IMG/VR virus record: IMGVR_UViG_3300023179_000409
Coordinates: 1 to 28,179 of that record
Reading direction: 5' to 3' (one strand)
Origin: a virus
Length of the DNA stretch: 28,179 nucleotides
Below are positions 20,694-28,100 of the stretch, piece after piece. The notes below the pieces were generated by a model that was not told where the DNA came from, did no database searches, and worked only from the letters and a program-made list of their open reading frames with translations. Each line of letters starts with the position of its first letter. The first letter of the stretch is position 1. Made by a program: the position numbers and the translations under genes.

Positions 20694-20712
20694 TTTTTAA
20701 TGGCTATTGTAT

Positions 20713-20720
20713 TATTTATC
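20713..20720 (-). promoter_or_regulatory. Candidate T4-type late promoter for gp6 (one mismatch)
   Basis: On the minus strand it reads GATAAATA, 7 of 8 matches to TATAAATA. It sits in the 28-bp gap just after the gp25 stop, with its 3' end 20 nt from the gp6 ATG. That is almost the same spacing as the perfect motif upstream of gp48. Confidence 0.45.
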
Positions 20721-20721
20721 G

Positions 20722-21114
20722 TTACGTAACCATGGTAGTTGTACCTGAGCTGCGTTTCGCAGCATCTCGGTCAAACCTCATAGATAAACTTGTTACTTGA
20801 TTCGTTGGAATATAAACAACTTCTATTTCGACTACAATACCTTGCCCAAAATCACTAACATTTACATTTTTTGCAGCTAGTCTAGGATCATAACCTATAA
20901 TAGTTTTAATATCAGCGGCGATGGCGTCTTTGACATTTAAAGTAAAAGGTTCAAACAAAAGATCCCAAATTATAGTGCCAAAACTGGGATTCATTAATTT
21001 TTCACCTTTTCTTATATGAAAATGGTTGAAGAGATCCTGTCTAGCTAACTCAAAGTCTGTTAGTTTATATTTTTTAATTCTATTAAAAGTACTGTGACCA
21101 AGATATGTAGGCAT
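20722..21114 (-). CDS. 25: Baseplate wedge protein gp25-like
   Basis: The product of 130 residues matches the GPW/gp25 family in length and layout. gp25 links wedge gp6 and gp53 and helps nucleate sheath assembly; related proteins are TssE of type VI secretion and W of phage P2. The core motif is visible as FGTIIWDLLFEPFTLNVKDA at about residues 45-64, with EPF where many members have EPR. A beta-strand pair (IVVEIEVVYIPTNQ, ~93-106) follows as in the family. It begins 10 bp after the gp5 stop and precedes gp6, as in other T4-like marine phages. No Shine-Dalgarno sequence precedes the ATG; translation may depend on reinitiation after gp5 or on a very short leader. Confidence 0.92.
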   Translation of the reverse strand: MPTYLGHSTFNRIKKYKLTDFELARQDLFNHFHIRKGEKLMNPSFGTIIWDLLFEPFTLNVKDAIAADIKTIIGYDPRLAAKNVNVSDFGQGIVVEIEVVYIPTNQVTSLSMRFDRDAAKRSSGTTTMVT

Positions 21115-21121
21115 AATTTAG

Positions 21122-21129
21122 TATTTATA
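21122..21129 (-). promoter_or_regulatory. Candidate late promoter TATAAATA overlapping the gp5 stop
   Basis: This is an exact match to the T4 late-promoter octamer. It contains the TAA stop of the gp5-like gene, and its 3' end is 8 nt from the gp25 ATG. Transcription from it would give an almost leaderless mRNA, so it may be a promoter or a coincidence created by codons ATA-TAA. Confidence 0.4.
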
Positions 21130-23314
21130 TACCGCCAGGTCGCTTCTTTACCGCTGCTGCACCTAAATTATATAATTTATTAAAACTATTACCAAATGCA
21201 TCAACTTGATTATTTCCGGTTAATCTAGCCGATTTGGCCGCATCGTTGCCTAAGGAATATCCAGCCACCAACATACCGGCTACAGTCGATTTAGTGTCAT
21301 TATATTTAAACACACCACTTACTACCCCATCTTTATAATTCTTTTGCAACGTTTCAACAAAAACGTCAGTTTGTACTGTTTTGTTGGACAGAAATTCAGA
21401 TGCCTTGGCTATACCATCTTTTCCGGTCCAACTTGCTGCATCTTGTAACGCAGCAGCAGGGTTTTTAGAATACTGATCTAAAGCAGATAAAGCTATATGT
21501 CCCGTATTAGCAAGATTTTGTGCAGTTGCAGCATATGCACCTAATGCACCATTGGTAGCTACTTGCAAAGGATTGTTATTGCTAAATGTTTTTTCAGCCT
21601 GTACTGCTATTGCCTTAACATCCCCAGTATCTAATGGACCTACAGTTTCAGTAATTGTTGGGGCATTCTCACTTAACATGTCTGTTTCAGTTATGAGGTC
21701 ATCTCTATCTATACTTTCATTTGCTGCTTCTTCTATACCAGGATCTCTTTCACCAGCAATTACTGTTTCCCCTTCTTCATTGAGATTAAAACCTTCATCA
21801 TCTGTAATACCACTATCATCTACAGCATTATCAGCGTCAGGTGCAGTTGCATTTTCTAATTCGGTATTGTCATTTTCGGTATCTTGCACAGCGTTGCTCT
21901 CTGCACTAGCTGAACCCGATTTCCTATTCCATGGTTCGTGTGTGGGCACGATTGTGGCCACACTCTTTAACTTACCTTCCTCCACGATCCATTGTCCGGT
22001 ACCGGATTTCTTAGTGTCGGCCAAAGACTTCAATGGAATATCTCTCGGTTTTGTTACAACAGGCCCCGGTCCCGAGTTTAGACCAATCGTACCACCAGTC
22101 ATCATAAGACTTTGTTTAGCAGTAAAACTTCCACCACCCGATGTGTACAAATCTAACCGTCCGTCGGATCCTAATTTTAAACTACCCCCATATACAGTAA
22201 CTCCACTAAGTCCTTTTGCTGTAATTGTTGCTGCTTGTAAGTTCATTTGACCTTTTACATTGAGATTAAAATTGCCTCCAACATTAACATTCATATTTCC
22301 GTCGGCATGAAAATTAAGTTCAGCTTTTGTTCTAAAATTTATACTATTACTTGAATAAACATTAAGGTGACCGGCCTTGCTCATCTCTATATAGGTGCTA
22401 CCACTTGCACTGATAATATATAAAATATTTTCAGAATCATCCATTAATATTTGATGACCACCAGCACTACGCCAACGAGTTAAATTGTTTTTACCATCCT
22501 TGTCCCCGTCGTCCATGACAAATGTGTGGCCACCTTTTCTCGTTTTAATTCTACGTTGCAAACTTGGTGCATTTTGAGCAGGATAAGCACCTATTGGGCG
22601 ACCCGGCGTGCTCACACCAAAAACACCGGCCGGTGTTTCACGCTGACTTGTGCTCGTTATCAGTCCTCGTGTTCCAGTTAGTCTTTTTCTATCTAATCCT
22701 TGTTCTACTAGTATTTTTAATTGAGCCTCGTGAACTGGTTTTTTATTTGTATCTATGTCGCTCCAATTTACTGTTTTATCATACTCGTTAAACTCAACAA
22801 CCGGATATGGCTGTCCAGGTTCAACTATCTTTTGTAGTGACGGATCTTCCACCGGAGCGAGTTTTTCTGTTGATGCAATACCAGGTACCATATAATGCCC
22901 TACCTGGTTAGGCACGCAAGCGAACCAATAACCACGTGCAGGATCACCACCAACGAAAGTGCATAAAACCCAGTTTTCTAAATCAGGTACATTATACCAC
23001 ATACCATATGTATGTCTTACTGTTTTAAAGCTATTCTTATCCGATGCACCGGGAACAGGAGCTTCTTGAGCAAAAGGGTCTTGATAAGTAGATCCCAAAA
23101 AAGGACTAGCATAATTTACTGTCCTCCAAAATTTTGGATCTGTTTCTATACCACCAAATTCCGGAATCCATATTTGTAAGCGTCCTGTCATCAAAGGATC
23201 GCGATTTTCTTTTACTATACCAATGTAAGGACCAGAATCATACCGAGCACCGTCAGTATTTTCTCGTTGTACCCAATCTGCGGTTTTTCTTGATACGCTA
23301 TTTACAGTTGACAT
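21125..23314 (-). CDS. 5: Baseplate central spike/hub protein gp5-like, without lysozyme domain
   Basis: The 729-residue product forms the membrane-piercing needle in the centre of the baseplate. An N-terminal OB-fold region is seen at ~25-160 (YIGIVKENRDPLMTGRLQIW, then FWRTVNYASPFLG). A gp5/VgrG-type region starts near 258 (GGHTFVMDDGDKDG, GGHQILMDDSE). A repetitive beta-helix follows to ~416 (FHADGNMNVNVGGNFNLNVK). An acidic linker (~470-545) leads to a C-terminal module of ~165 residues that I do not recognise, containing VAGMLVAGYSLGNDAAKSAR. T4 gp5 has 575 residues with a lysozyme domain between OB fold and helix; no lysozyme Glu/Asp/Thr motif is seen here. The ATG directly follows the stop of the 865-residue gene and is preceded by AGGA. 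The spike assignment is secure; the role of the C-terminal module is unknown. Confidence 0.88.
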   Translation of the reverse strand: MSTVNSVSRKTADWVQRENTDGARYDSGPYIGIVKENRDPLMTGRLQIWIPEFGGIETDPKFWRTVNYASPFLGSTYQDPFAQEAPVPGASDKNSFKTVRHTYGMWYNVPDLENWVLCTFVGGDPARGYWFACVPNQVGHYMVPGIASTEKLAPVEDPSLQKIVEPGQPYPVVEFNEYDKTVNWSDIDTNKKPVHEAQLKILVEQGLDRKRLTGTRGLITSTSQRETPAGVFGVSTPGRPIGAYPAQNAPSLQRRIKTRKGGHTFVMDDGDKDGKNNLTRWRSAGGHQILMDDSENILYIISASGSTYIEMSKAGHLNVYSSNSINFRTKAELNFHADGNMNVNVGGNFNLNVKGQMNLQAATITAKGLSGVTVYGGSLKLGSDGRLDLYTSGGGSFTAKQSLMMTGGTIGLNSGPGPVVTKPRDIPLKSLADTKKSGTGQWIVEEGKLKSVATIVPTHEPWNRKSGSASAESNAVQDTENDNTELENATAPDADNAVDDSGITDDEGFNLNEEGETVIAGERDPGIEEAANESIDRDDLITETDMLSENAPTITETVGPLDTGDVKAIAVQAEKTFSNNNPLQVATNGALGAYAATAQNLANTGHIALSALDQYSKNPAAALQDAASWTGKDGIAKASEFLSNKTVQTDVFVETLQKNYKDGVVSGVFKYNDTKSTVAGMLVAGYSLGNDAAKSARLTGNNQVDAFGNSFNKLYNLGAAAVKKRPGGI

Positions 23315-25912
23315 TTATACTGATCCTGGATAAAGACTAGCATCAACGGCAAATTCTTCTGGCCATGATTGTATATCAGCGTTAGCCAATTCAAAATCAG
23401 TTTGCGGATTAAATTCTTCTGTTGACGATGTTGCGTCAGGATTACCACCAATCAATTCACCACCTTCACCATATTCGTTTTCATAAAATCCAGAATCAAC
23501 TCTGTTCTCTCTATCTTCAATTCCTAGTGAAGGATTTGATATTGACCTATTTGGGTTGTTTTCCTCTCTAGATACCTTCTTATTTTGTGTGTCAGCCGGT
23601 TGGTCAAATAAACGTACACATTTTAATTTTTGTTTAAAAACACCATTATTAAAAGAATTATCTACTTTAATGATTGAATATATACCCGAAAATGCACTAT
23701 TTTTATTTTCAAATTCGTATAACCCAGTTGACAGATTGATGTCTCTTGGTATTTTAAAATTAAGTTGCATGAACAATTGTTTCTTATCCATTAATAAACT
23801 TGTGGTACTTCTAGCCGAGCTAGGTGGAATCCAAACATCATCTTGTTTTATTAAGTCGGGATCACCGGCAATTTCTAAATCAATGCTTACCATATCAGCA
23901 CCAGATTTGTTGAAAACTGTGTTAAATAGATCTACTGCTTGTACAGACTTTTTACTTCCATCATTAAGTTGGTTATGCGAGCGATTTGTTGGTGTAGTTT
24001 CTATTCGAAGAGTTTGTAAACCACCGCTGCCTGACGAAGATTGATTACTGCCCACAGAAGCAGCACGAACTTGGTTAGGATCAATTCCTTCAGCAAAGGC
24101 ATATTCATTTGAAGTATCAAGATTATCTTTCGCGGTTTTTGACTCGAATGCAGTTAAAGATTGAAAAAATAATGTATTAAATTCAATCTTTAAATCAAAA
24201 ATTTCTTGATTCTTACCCATAAAAATATAATTATATTCTTTATCCATTACTGTGGGAATTGATTTTTTAGCATTGGGAAATTGCTGATTATGATATTTAA
24301 ACTTTGTTATGTTAAAAGTAATTTTCTTTTTATATAACTTACGCTTATTATCCCACTGATCTAAATACTCTACTGTAGTAATAATTTTATGTAGATTGAG
24401 AGGTTGGCTTTTGACATTTGCTTCATTTTGAGATTCCATTTCATTCGAAGGGGGTATTATCTGAGATCTATAGTAATCACTACTACGAATTATATTGTTA
24501 ACAACTTCTATTAAATTAGAACCTGCATTAATTGGTATGATTCCAGAAGCTTGATCTAGAGAATCTTTTGGTGTTTTATCGTTTTGAGCCGGAGCTTGTG
24601 TTAGATTATGAAAGTCTTTAACAAAAATAGTTGCTCTTTCTATATCCGGATCTATGACAAACACATATTCGTCAGCAACGCCTTGATATCCTTTTTTAAC
24701 AAGTTCTTTTTGATATTCATTAAGAGCATCTACTAAACTTAAAGTGCCATAGGATTTTGGTTTGGGACTGGCATTGATTCCTAATCTTCTTGTTTCGGCT
24801 TCAGTTTGAGATTCGTCCCTTGTAGGGTTGTTTACTGCGTCAGGTTTGGTACCATATGGCGGTAAGTCATATTGAAGATCAGATGCCCCAGTAGATTTAA
24901 AAAATTCTTGTACATTCTTTGCTGTGACTTCAAAATTTACCGGAACTGTAACGCTTTTATTTTGCAACGCAGCATGACTTTGCGGAATAGCTCTTATTTT
25001 ATACTCAGCCCCTTTTTGAGTTATAGCTAATTTAATATCTATAATTTTAATGCAAAGATGTTTTGTGACATCTGGTATAGGGCTAGCAGCATAACTACCA
25101 TCAGGGTTTATGGCAAAGAAATCTATTTGTAATACCAAAGGCATTTGATCCCACATTTTGATACCAGCCTGATTAGCAACGGTAACCAAATTTTCAAGAA
25201 AACTAGCTCCTAAAGGCTCATGTACAGTAAACTCCATATCGATGGCATTAGTACCTTTGTTGCTAGAGTTTAAACCAATTATTGTAGACATTTTAAAATC
25301 TGTTATATACATATCTAATTCAAAATTTGGATTTCGACTGAAATCGGGTGATCGTCTACCGCCACTAGCAATCAAGACTTGCCCCTTACTTGGAGTCCAT
25401 GGTGCTCCTCTTACTACCACTGAATTATACTCTTTAATAGTCATATAGGCTAAACTTAACCCATAGGTATAGGTGGTATATATATTTAAAGGATTTTTTC
25501 TAGGTTTTTTAGGAGAGTTGTCAACTCCGCCTGAGCTCAATGATATATTTTCGCCGCCCCCGCCATATTCATCTTCCGCGAAGGCAGGATCCATTTCTCC
25601 GCCATATGCATCACCACTCTCACCGTATTCATCTTCTGTAAAACTCCTATCGTTTAGTCCATCATCGGGGGGTGAAGCAAAATCTATTCCTGCTACTGTG
25701 GCATCTCCGGGACCACCATCAGCGAAGTCAAAACCTGCTGTAGATTCATCTCCACTTATAGAACTTTCCGGTAGTTCTAAATTAAATTGTTCTTGAGAAT
25801 TTATGGGCTCAACTTGGTTTAACTGCGGTTGTGTTGGAGATATAGCCGACTCGGCTGTATCATTAGTAGCTCTAATAGAATCTAGAAATTTGCTAAAGGT
25901 AAATGCTACCAT
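23315..25912 (-). CDS. Probable baseplate hub structural protein (gp27 position)
   Basis: The product has 865 residues. Residues 1-140 are acidic and Gly/Ser-rich, with EDEYGESG at 93 and EDEYGGGG at 113. A globular core (~145-780) carries YGLSLAYMTIKEYNSVVVRG near the start, MVSIDLEIAGDPDLIKQDD later, and FSGIYSIIKVDNSFNNGVFK near its end. The last ~65 residues are acidic again with ENEYGEGG at 811. The core resembles large structural proteins that sit just before gp5 in T4-like cyanophages, remembered and not searched. T4 gp27, the gp5-binding hub ring, is 391 residues. Position next to gp5 suggests a gp27-like hub, but I cannot show homology. Its ATG overlaps the gp53 stop by one base (TAATG) and has a good AGGTGG ribosome-binding site, which implies coupled translation. 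Confidence 0.62.
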   Translation of the reverse strand: MVAFTFSKFLDSIRATNDTAESAISPTQPQLNQVEPINSQEQFNLELPESSISGDESTAGFDFADGGPGDATVAGIDFASPPDDGLNDRSFTEDEYGESGDAYGGEMDPAFAEDEYGGGGENISLSSGGVDNSPKKPRKNPLNIYTTYTYGLSLAYMTIKEYNSVVVRGAPWTPSKGQVLIASGGRRSPDFSRNPNFELDMYITDFKMSTIIGLNSSNKGTNAIDMEFTVHEPLGASFLENLVTVANQAGIKMWDQMPLVLQIDFFAINPDGSYAASPIPDVTKHLCIKIIDIKLAITQKGAEYKIRAIPQSHAALQNKSVTVPVNFEVTAKNVQEFFKSTGASDLQYDLPPYGTKPDAVNNPTRDESQTEAETRRLGINASPKPKSYGTLSLVDALNEYQKELVKKGYQGVADEYVFVIDPDIERATIFVKDFHNLTQAPAQNDKTPKDSLDQASGIIPINAGSNLIEVVNNIIRSSDYYRSQIIPPSNEMESQNEANVKSQPLNLHKIITTVEYLDQWDNKRKLYKKKITFNITKFKYHNQQFPNAKKSIPTVMDKEYNYIFMGKNQEIFDLKIEFNTLFFQSLTAFESKTAKDNLDTSNEYAFAEGIDPNQVRAASVGSNQSSSGSGGLQTLRIETTPTNRSHNQLNDGSKKSVQAVDLFNTVFNKSGADMVSIDLEIAGDPDLIKQDDVWIPPSSARSTTSLLMDKKQLFMQLNFKIPRDINLSTGLYEFENKNSAFSGIYSIIKVDNSFNNGVFKQKLKCVRLFDQPADTQNKKVSREENNPNRSISNPSLGIEDRENRVDSGFYENEYGEGGELIGGNPDATSSTEEFNPQTDFELANADIQSWPEEFAVDASLYPGSV

Positions 25913-26214
25913 TATCCACCTAATGCAGACATTAAGGTATTAGCATCGGGAATGAATATTTTTTGTCCTAAATAAAAATCAAAAATAGGATCACGTATAG
26001 TATTTGGATTCCTTGCAGCAAATACCCACCAAAGTTGAGGATTATTATAGACATCGTTGGCTAACAAGTCAGGACGATATTCATAAACTCGATTGATTTT
26101 AAATAATACATCCTGACTACTACGTGGTATAGATCTATAATTTAAAATGTCGAGAAAACGCCCAAATCTCTCTGTGGTAAAATATGGACTGTACTTGGTA
26201 TATTCTGCTGCCAT
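25912..26214 (-). CDS. 53: Baseplate wedge protein gp53-like
   Basis: The 100-residue product matches the C-terminal/LysM-like half of T4-type gp53, the wedge clamp that binds gp6 and gp25. Visible features are KYSPYFTTERFGRFLDILNY near the N-terminus, YEYRPDLLANDVYNNPQLWW in the middle, and LGQKIFIP near the C-terminus, the last being LysM-like. T4 gp53 has 196 residues, so this is a short form as in marine relatives. Start and stop overlap both neighbours by one base (TAATG), so it is tightly coupled to gp48 and the hub gene. Confidence 0.83.
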   Translation of the reverse strand: MAAEYTKYSPYFTTERFGRFLDILNYRSIPRSSQDVLFKINRVYEYRPDLLANDVYNNPQLWWVFAARNPNTIRDPIFDFYLGQKIFIPDANTLMSALGG

Positions 26215-27107
26215 TATAAAAACTTGCTCCCAACTAATTTGCCCTGGGCAAACTCATTTAAATCGAATTGTGTTAATGATTCTTTACTATAGACTGGTTG
26301 TAGCGAAATACTAAATGTGCTCATAACCGGAATTCTCGTGCAGCCCTCACCGGAACTAGACAAAAAATTAGTTAACCCACCTAACCTAGGTTCTTCACCA
26401 AACTCACCGGCTCCGGTGCTAGGTTGAAAGCCTATTCCAGTGCTACTACCACTAGTCACTATGTAATCTACTTCACTGGGCATGGTGTGACTAAAACTTG
26501 TAACAATACAAGGAACGTCAGGGAAATAATGTCGTCCATACCCACTTAAAAAAACTAATGGTGGCGGATAGCCCGCAAACTCTCCTCTCCCAAAAAACAT
26601 TTTTGAAGTAGCCCTAAAGAAATAAATACAAGCTAGAACATAATCAGCTTCTTCCTTATTTTGTGCTGTGAATTCAGCTTGAATCTGAATTGTTTGTACT
26701 TCAGAGTTGTCGTAACTATAATGAGCATAATTACTATGGGTGAATCTCTGAGGAGTATAATTTGCTTGATAAGCTACCGTAATATTTGGTGTGTAAGGAA
26801 ATATGACTCCACCACTTTCAATTAAAGGATTCAATAAACCGCTTATTCCACTTTTGTAAAGAATGTTGGCATTTCCTATTCTAATACGAACTTTCCAATC
26901 TGATGAACTACTACCTTGGCTATCATTGAAGTTGATATTAAAATTTCTGCCTGTGGATTTACCCATGCCGATTATTCCTAACAGACCTGATGACTGTAGA
27001 CGACCCACCACCGGATCTACAATAGGTGCAATAGCTTTACCTAACATCCTAGTTCCTACAAGTGCAGGAGCTGCTATAGTACTGACAATGTTTTGGAAAT
27101 CAAACAT
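26214..27107 (-). CDS. 48: Baseplate tail-tube cap protein gp48-like
   Basis: I start this gene at ATG 27107 (MFDFQNIVSTIAAPALVG), giving 297 residues. A longer frame extends to 27317, but that part lies opposite gp55 and encodes improbable sequence. Features resembling cyanophage gp48 are DWKVRIRIGNANILY, GGVIFPYTPNITVAYQANYT, THSNYAHYSY, PPPLVFLSGYGRHYFPDVP and a C-terminal FAQGKLVGSKFL. gp48 caps the baseplate hub and starts tail-tube polymerisation. It is the first gene of the minus-strand operon and follows a perfect late-promoter octamer by 20 nt. gp54 is the main alternative, but the motifs and position favour gp48. Confidence 0.72.
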   Translation of the reverse strand: MFDFQNIVSTIAAPALVGTRMLGKAIAPIVDPVVGRLQSSGLLGIIGMGKSTGRNFNINFNDSQGSSSSDWKVRIRIGNANILYKSGISGLLNPLIESGGVIFPYTPNITVAYQANYTPQRFTHSNYAHYSYDNSEVQTIQIQAEFTAQNKEEADYVLACIYFFRATSKMFFGRGEFAGYPPPLVFLSGYGRHYFPDVPCIVTSFSHTMPSEVDYIVTSGSSTGIGFQPSTGAGEFGEEPRLGGLTNFLSSSGEGCTRIPVMSTFSISLQPVYSKESLTQFDLNEFAQGKLVGSKFL

Positions 27108-27203
27108 AGAATCACTCGCTTTATTATTATTTATAATTACAAAAAATGGTTGTATTTGTGCCCAAATTATGTTACTATTTTTATAGTATTGAGGAGAATT
27201 AAA
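27108..27203. other. Divergent promoter region between late structural operon and gp55
   Basis: This AT-rich segment of 96 bp is the only noncoding stretch of note. On minus it holds TATAAATA for gp48. On plus it must hold or transmit the promoter for gp55. The best -10-like hexamer there is TATAGT at 27182-27187, with TTGTGC at 27156-27161 as a poor -35 at 20-bp spacing. That promoter would start transcription inside the gp55 ribosome-binding site, so I do not trust it. Confidence 0.6.
27128..27135 (-). promoter_or_regulatory. Late promoter TATAAATA upstream of gp48
   Basis: This is an exact match on the minus strand to the T4 late consensus octamer read by gp55-programmed RNA polymerase. 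Its 3' end lies 21 nt from the gp48 ATG, so transcription would begin ~15 nt before the start codon. It heads a run of structural genes, and the sigma factor gene is directly divergent. Confidence 0.7.
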
Positions 27204-27206
27204 ATT
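27191..27206 (+). promoter_or_regulatory. Strong ribosome-binding site and probable AUU start of gp55
   Basis: GAGGAG at 27191-27196 is the best Shine-Dalgarno sequence in the window. Seven nucleotides later comes ATT in the gp55 frame. No ATG or GTG start exists in frame until 27489, which would remove the conserved N-terminus. The next in-frame alternative, TTG at 27237, has no ribosome-binding site. Confidence 0.6.
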
Positions 27207-28067
27207 AAAAGTAACTATCTCAACAACAAAGATATATTGAAAGAAATACATAAAAGTAAAAATACATATTGTAGCTATATTACCTCCGATGTAGCCGACT
27301 ATGATATTATTATTCATGATCTAAAAAGTATTACTGCCGATCTTATTGAACAAGCTAGACAAAATCGTGCCGAAAGGCTAGCAAAACTTGCATGGGAAGC
27401 CAGTCAACAACAAGGGGAAAAACGCAAATTAGATGAATTCTCTATACCTTTATCTCAGATAAAAAAACAAGATATAGTACTACGTGTAATGACTTGGGAA
27501 CATATACCAGTTGCACCCGTAGTTTCAAAAAAAGTTTTATTGGTAGATATAGAAGACGAACCTGTTGTAACCGAATATGATGATGAACCGGCTACCGGCC
27601 CAATAAAATATGTCAAATGTAACTTTCCGCCATTCCAACATTATAAAATCGGGCTAAGAAATAAACCATACTGCGTAGGTAAAAGTCACTGGCAGGGAGA
27701 TTTAGAGACCGGTACTTATTCTAAAGATCACGGTACAATGACACGTACTCTAGCCCATATGTTTATGAAACTATGCGAACGCTATGCTACCCGTAGTAAT
27801 TGGCGTGGATATACTTACAATGATGAAATGCGTAGCCAAGCTCTATTACAGCTTAGTCAAATTGGACTACAGTTCGATGAAAGTAAGAGTCAAAACCCGT
27901 TTGCCTACTACACTGCTGCTATAACTAATAGTTTCACCCGTGTGCTCAATATCGAAAAACGTAACCAAAACCTACGAGATGACATATTAGAAATGAACAA
28001 CTTTGCTCCCAGTTATACTAGACAAGGCATGCTGTCAGGTGGGCATATTGCGGACGATCATGACTAG
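27204..28067 (+). CDS. 55: Late-transcription RNA polymerase sigma factor, gp55-like
   Basis: With the AUU start the product has 287 residues; T4 gp55 has 185. The N-terminal NYLNNKDILKEIHKSK resembles the YVNNKD segment of cyanophage gp55, supporting this start. A charged helical stretch follows (about 45-80). The C-terminal ~110 residues are the sigma-2-like core: ATRSNWRGYTYNDEM, then GLQFDESKSQNPFAYYTAA, then FTRVLNIEKRNQNLRDD. gp55 directs host polymerase to TATAAATA late promoters and works with the sliding clamp and gp33. The middle region (~105-185) is extra relative to T4 and includes Cys139, His146, Cys157 and His162, a possible metal site. The hydrophobic clamp-binding tail of T4 gp55 is not obvious; this protein ends in IADDHD. 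It is followed by gp47 33 bp downstream. Confidence 0.87.
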   Translation: MKSNYLNNKDILKEIHKSKNTYCSYITSDVADYDIIIHDLKSITADLIEQARQNRAERLAKLAWEASQQQGEKRKLDEFSIPLSQIKKQDIVLRVMTWEHIPVAPVVSKKVLLVDIEDEPVVTEYDDEPATGPIKYVKCNFPPFQHYKIGLRNKPYCVGKSHWQGDLETGTYSKDHGTMTRTLAHMFMKLCERYATRSNWRGYTYNDEMRSQALLQLSQIGLQFDESKSQNPFAYYTAAITNSFTRVLNIEKRNQNLRDDILEMNNFAPSYTRQGMLSGGHIADDHD

Positions 28068-28084
28068 ATTTTCGTCTACCAGTA

Positions 28085-28093
28085 TGTTATACT
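28085..28093 (+). promoter_or_regulatory. Possible extended -10 promoter before the gp47-like gene
   Basis: TGTTATACT matches the extended -10 pattern TGnTATAAT with one mismatch. No clear -35 is visible. It ends only 7 nt before the ATG, so a transcript would be near leaderless; AGGTG at 28094-28098 is very close to the start. It may be a chance match. Confidence 0.25.
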
Positions 28094-28100
28094 AGGTGCT

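Noticed and set aside
21552-22250. Long plus-strand open frame of 232 codons opposite gp5
   Set aside because: It is antisense to the well-supported spike gene, has no ribosome-binding site, and its composition mirrors the gp5 codons.
21125-23314. Lysozyme domain expected in gp5
   Set aside because: No T4-lysozyme-type catalytic motif was found between the OB-fold region and the beta-helix; the intervening sequence is of the marine gp5 type.
23312-23319. TATAAATG on the minus strand at the start of the gp5-like gene, near-match to the late promoter
   Set aside because: It consists of the upstream gene's last codon, its stop and the gp5 ATG itself, so it cannot serve as a promoter for that start.
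25473-25796. Plus-strand open frame rich in Ser and Pro
   Set aside because: It is a shadow of the Gly/Asp/Glu-rich N-terminus of the hub-type gene.
27182-27187. TATAGT as -10 of a plus-strand promoter for gp55
   Set aside because: Transcription would start inside the Shine-Dalgarno sequence and the only -35-like hexamer is at 20-bp spacing.
27093-27203. Upstream extension of the gp55 frame starting at TTG 27093
   Set aside because: It overlaps the start of gp48 on the other strand, has no ribosome-binding site, and encodes sequence unlike the family; GAGGAG lies much further downstream.
27108-27317. N-terminal extension of the gp48-like frame, containing a hydrophobic segment like a signal or membrane helix
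   Set aside because: It lies antisense to the gp55 5' region, precedes the late promoter, and the family-like sequence begins at the ATG at 27107.
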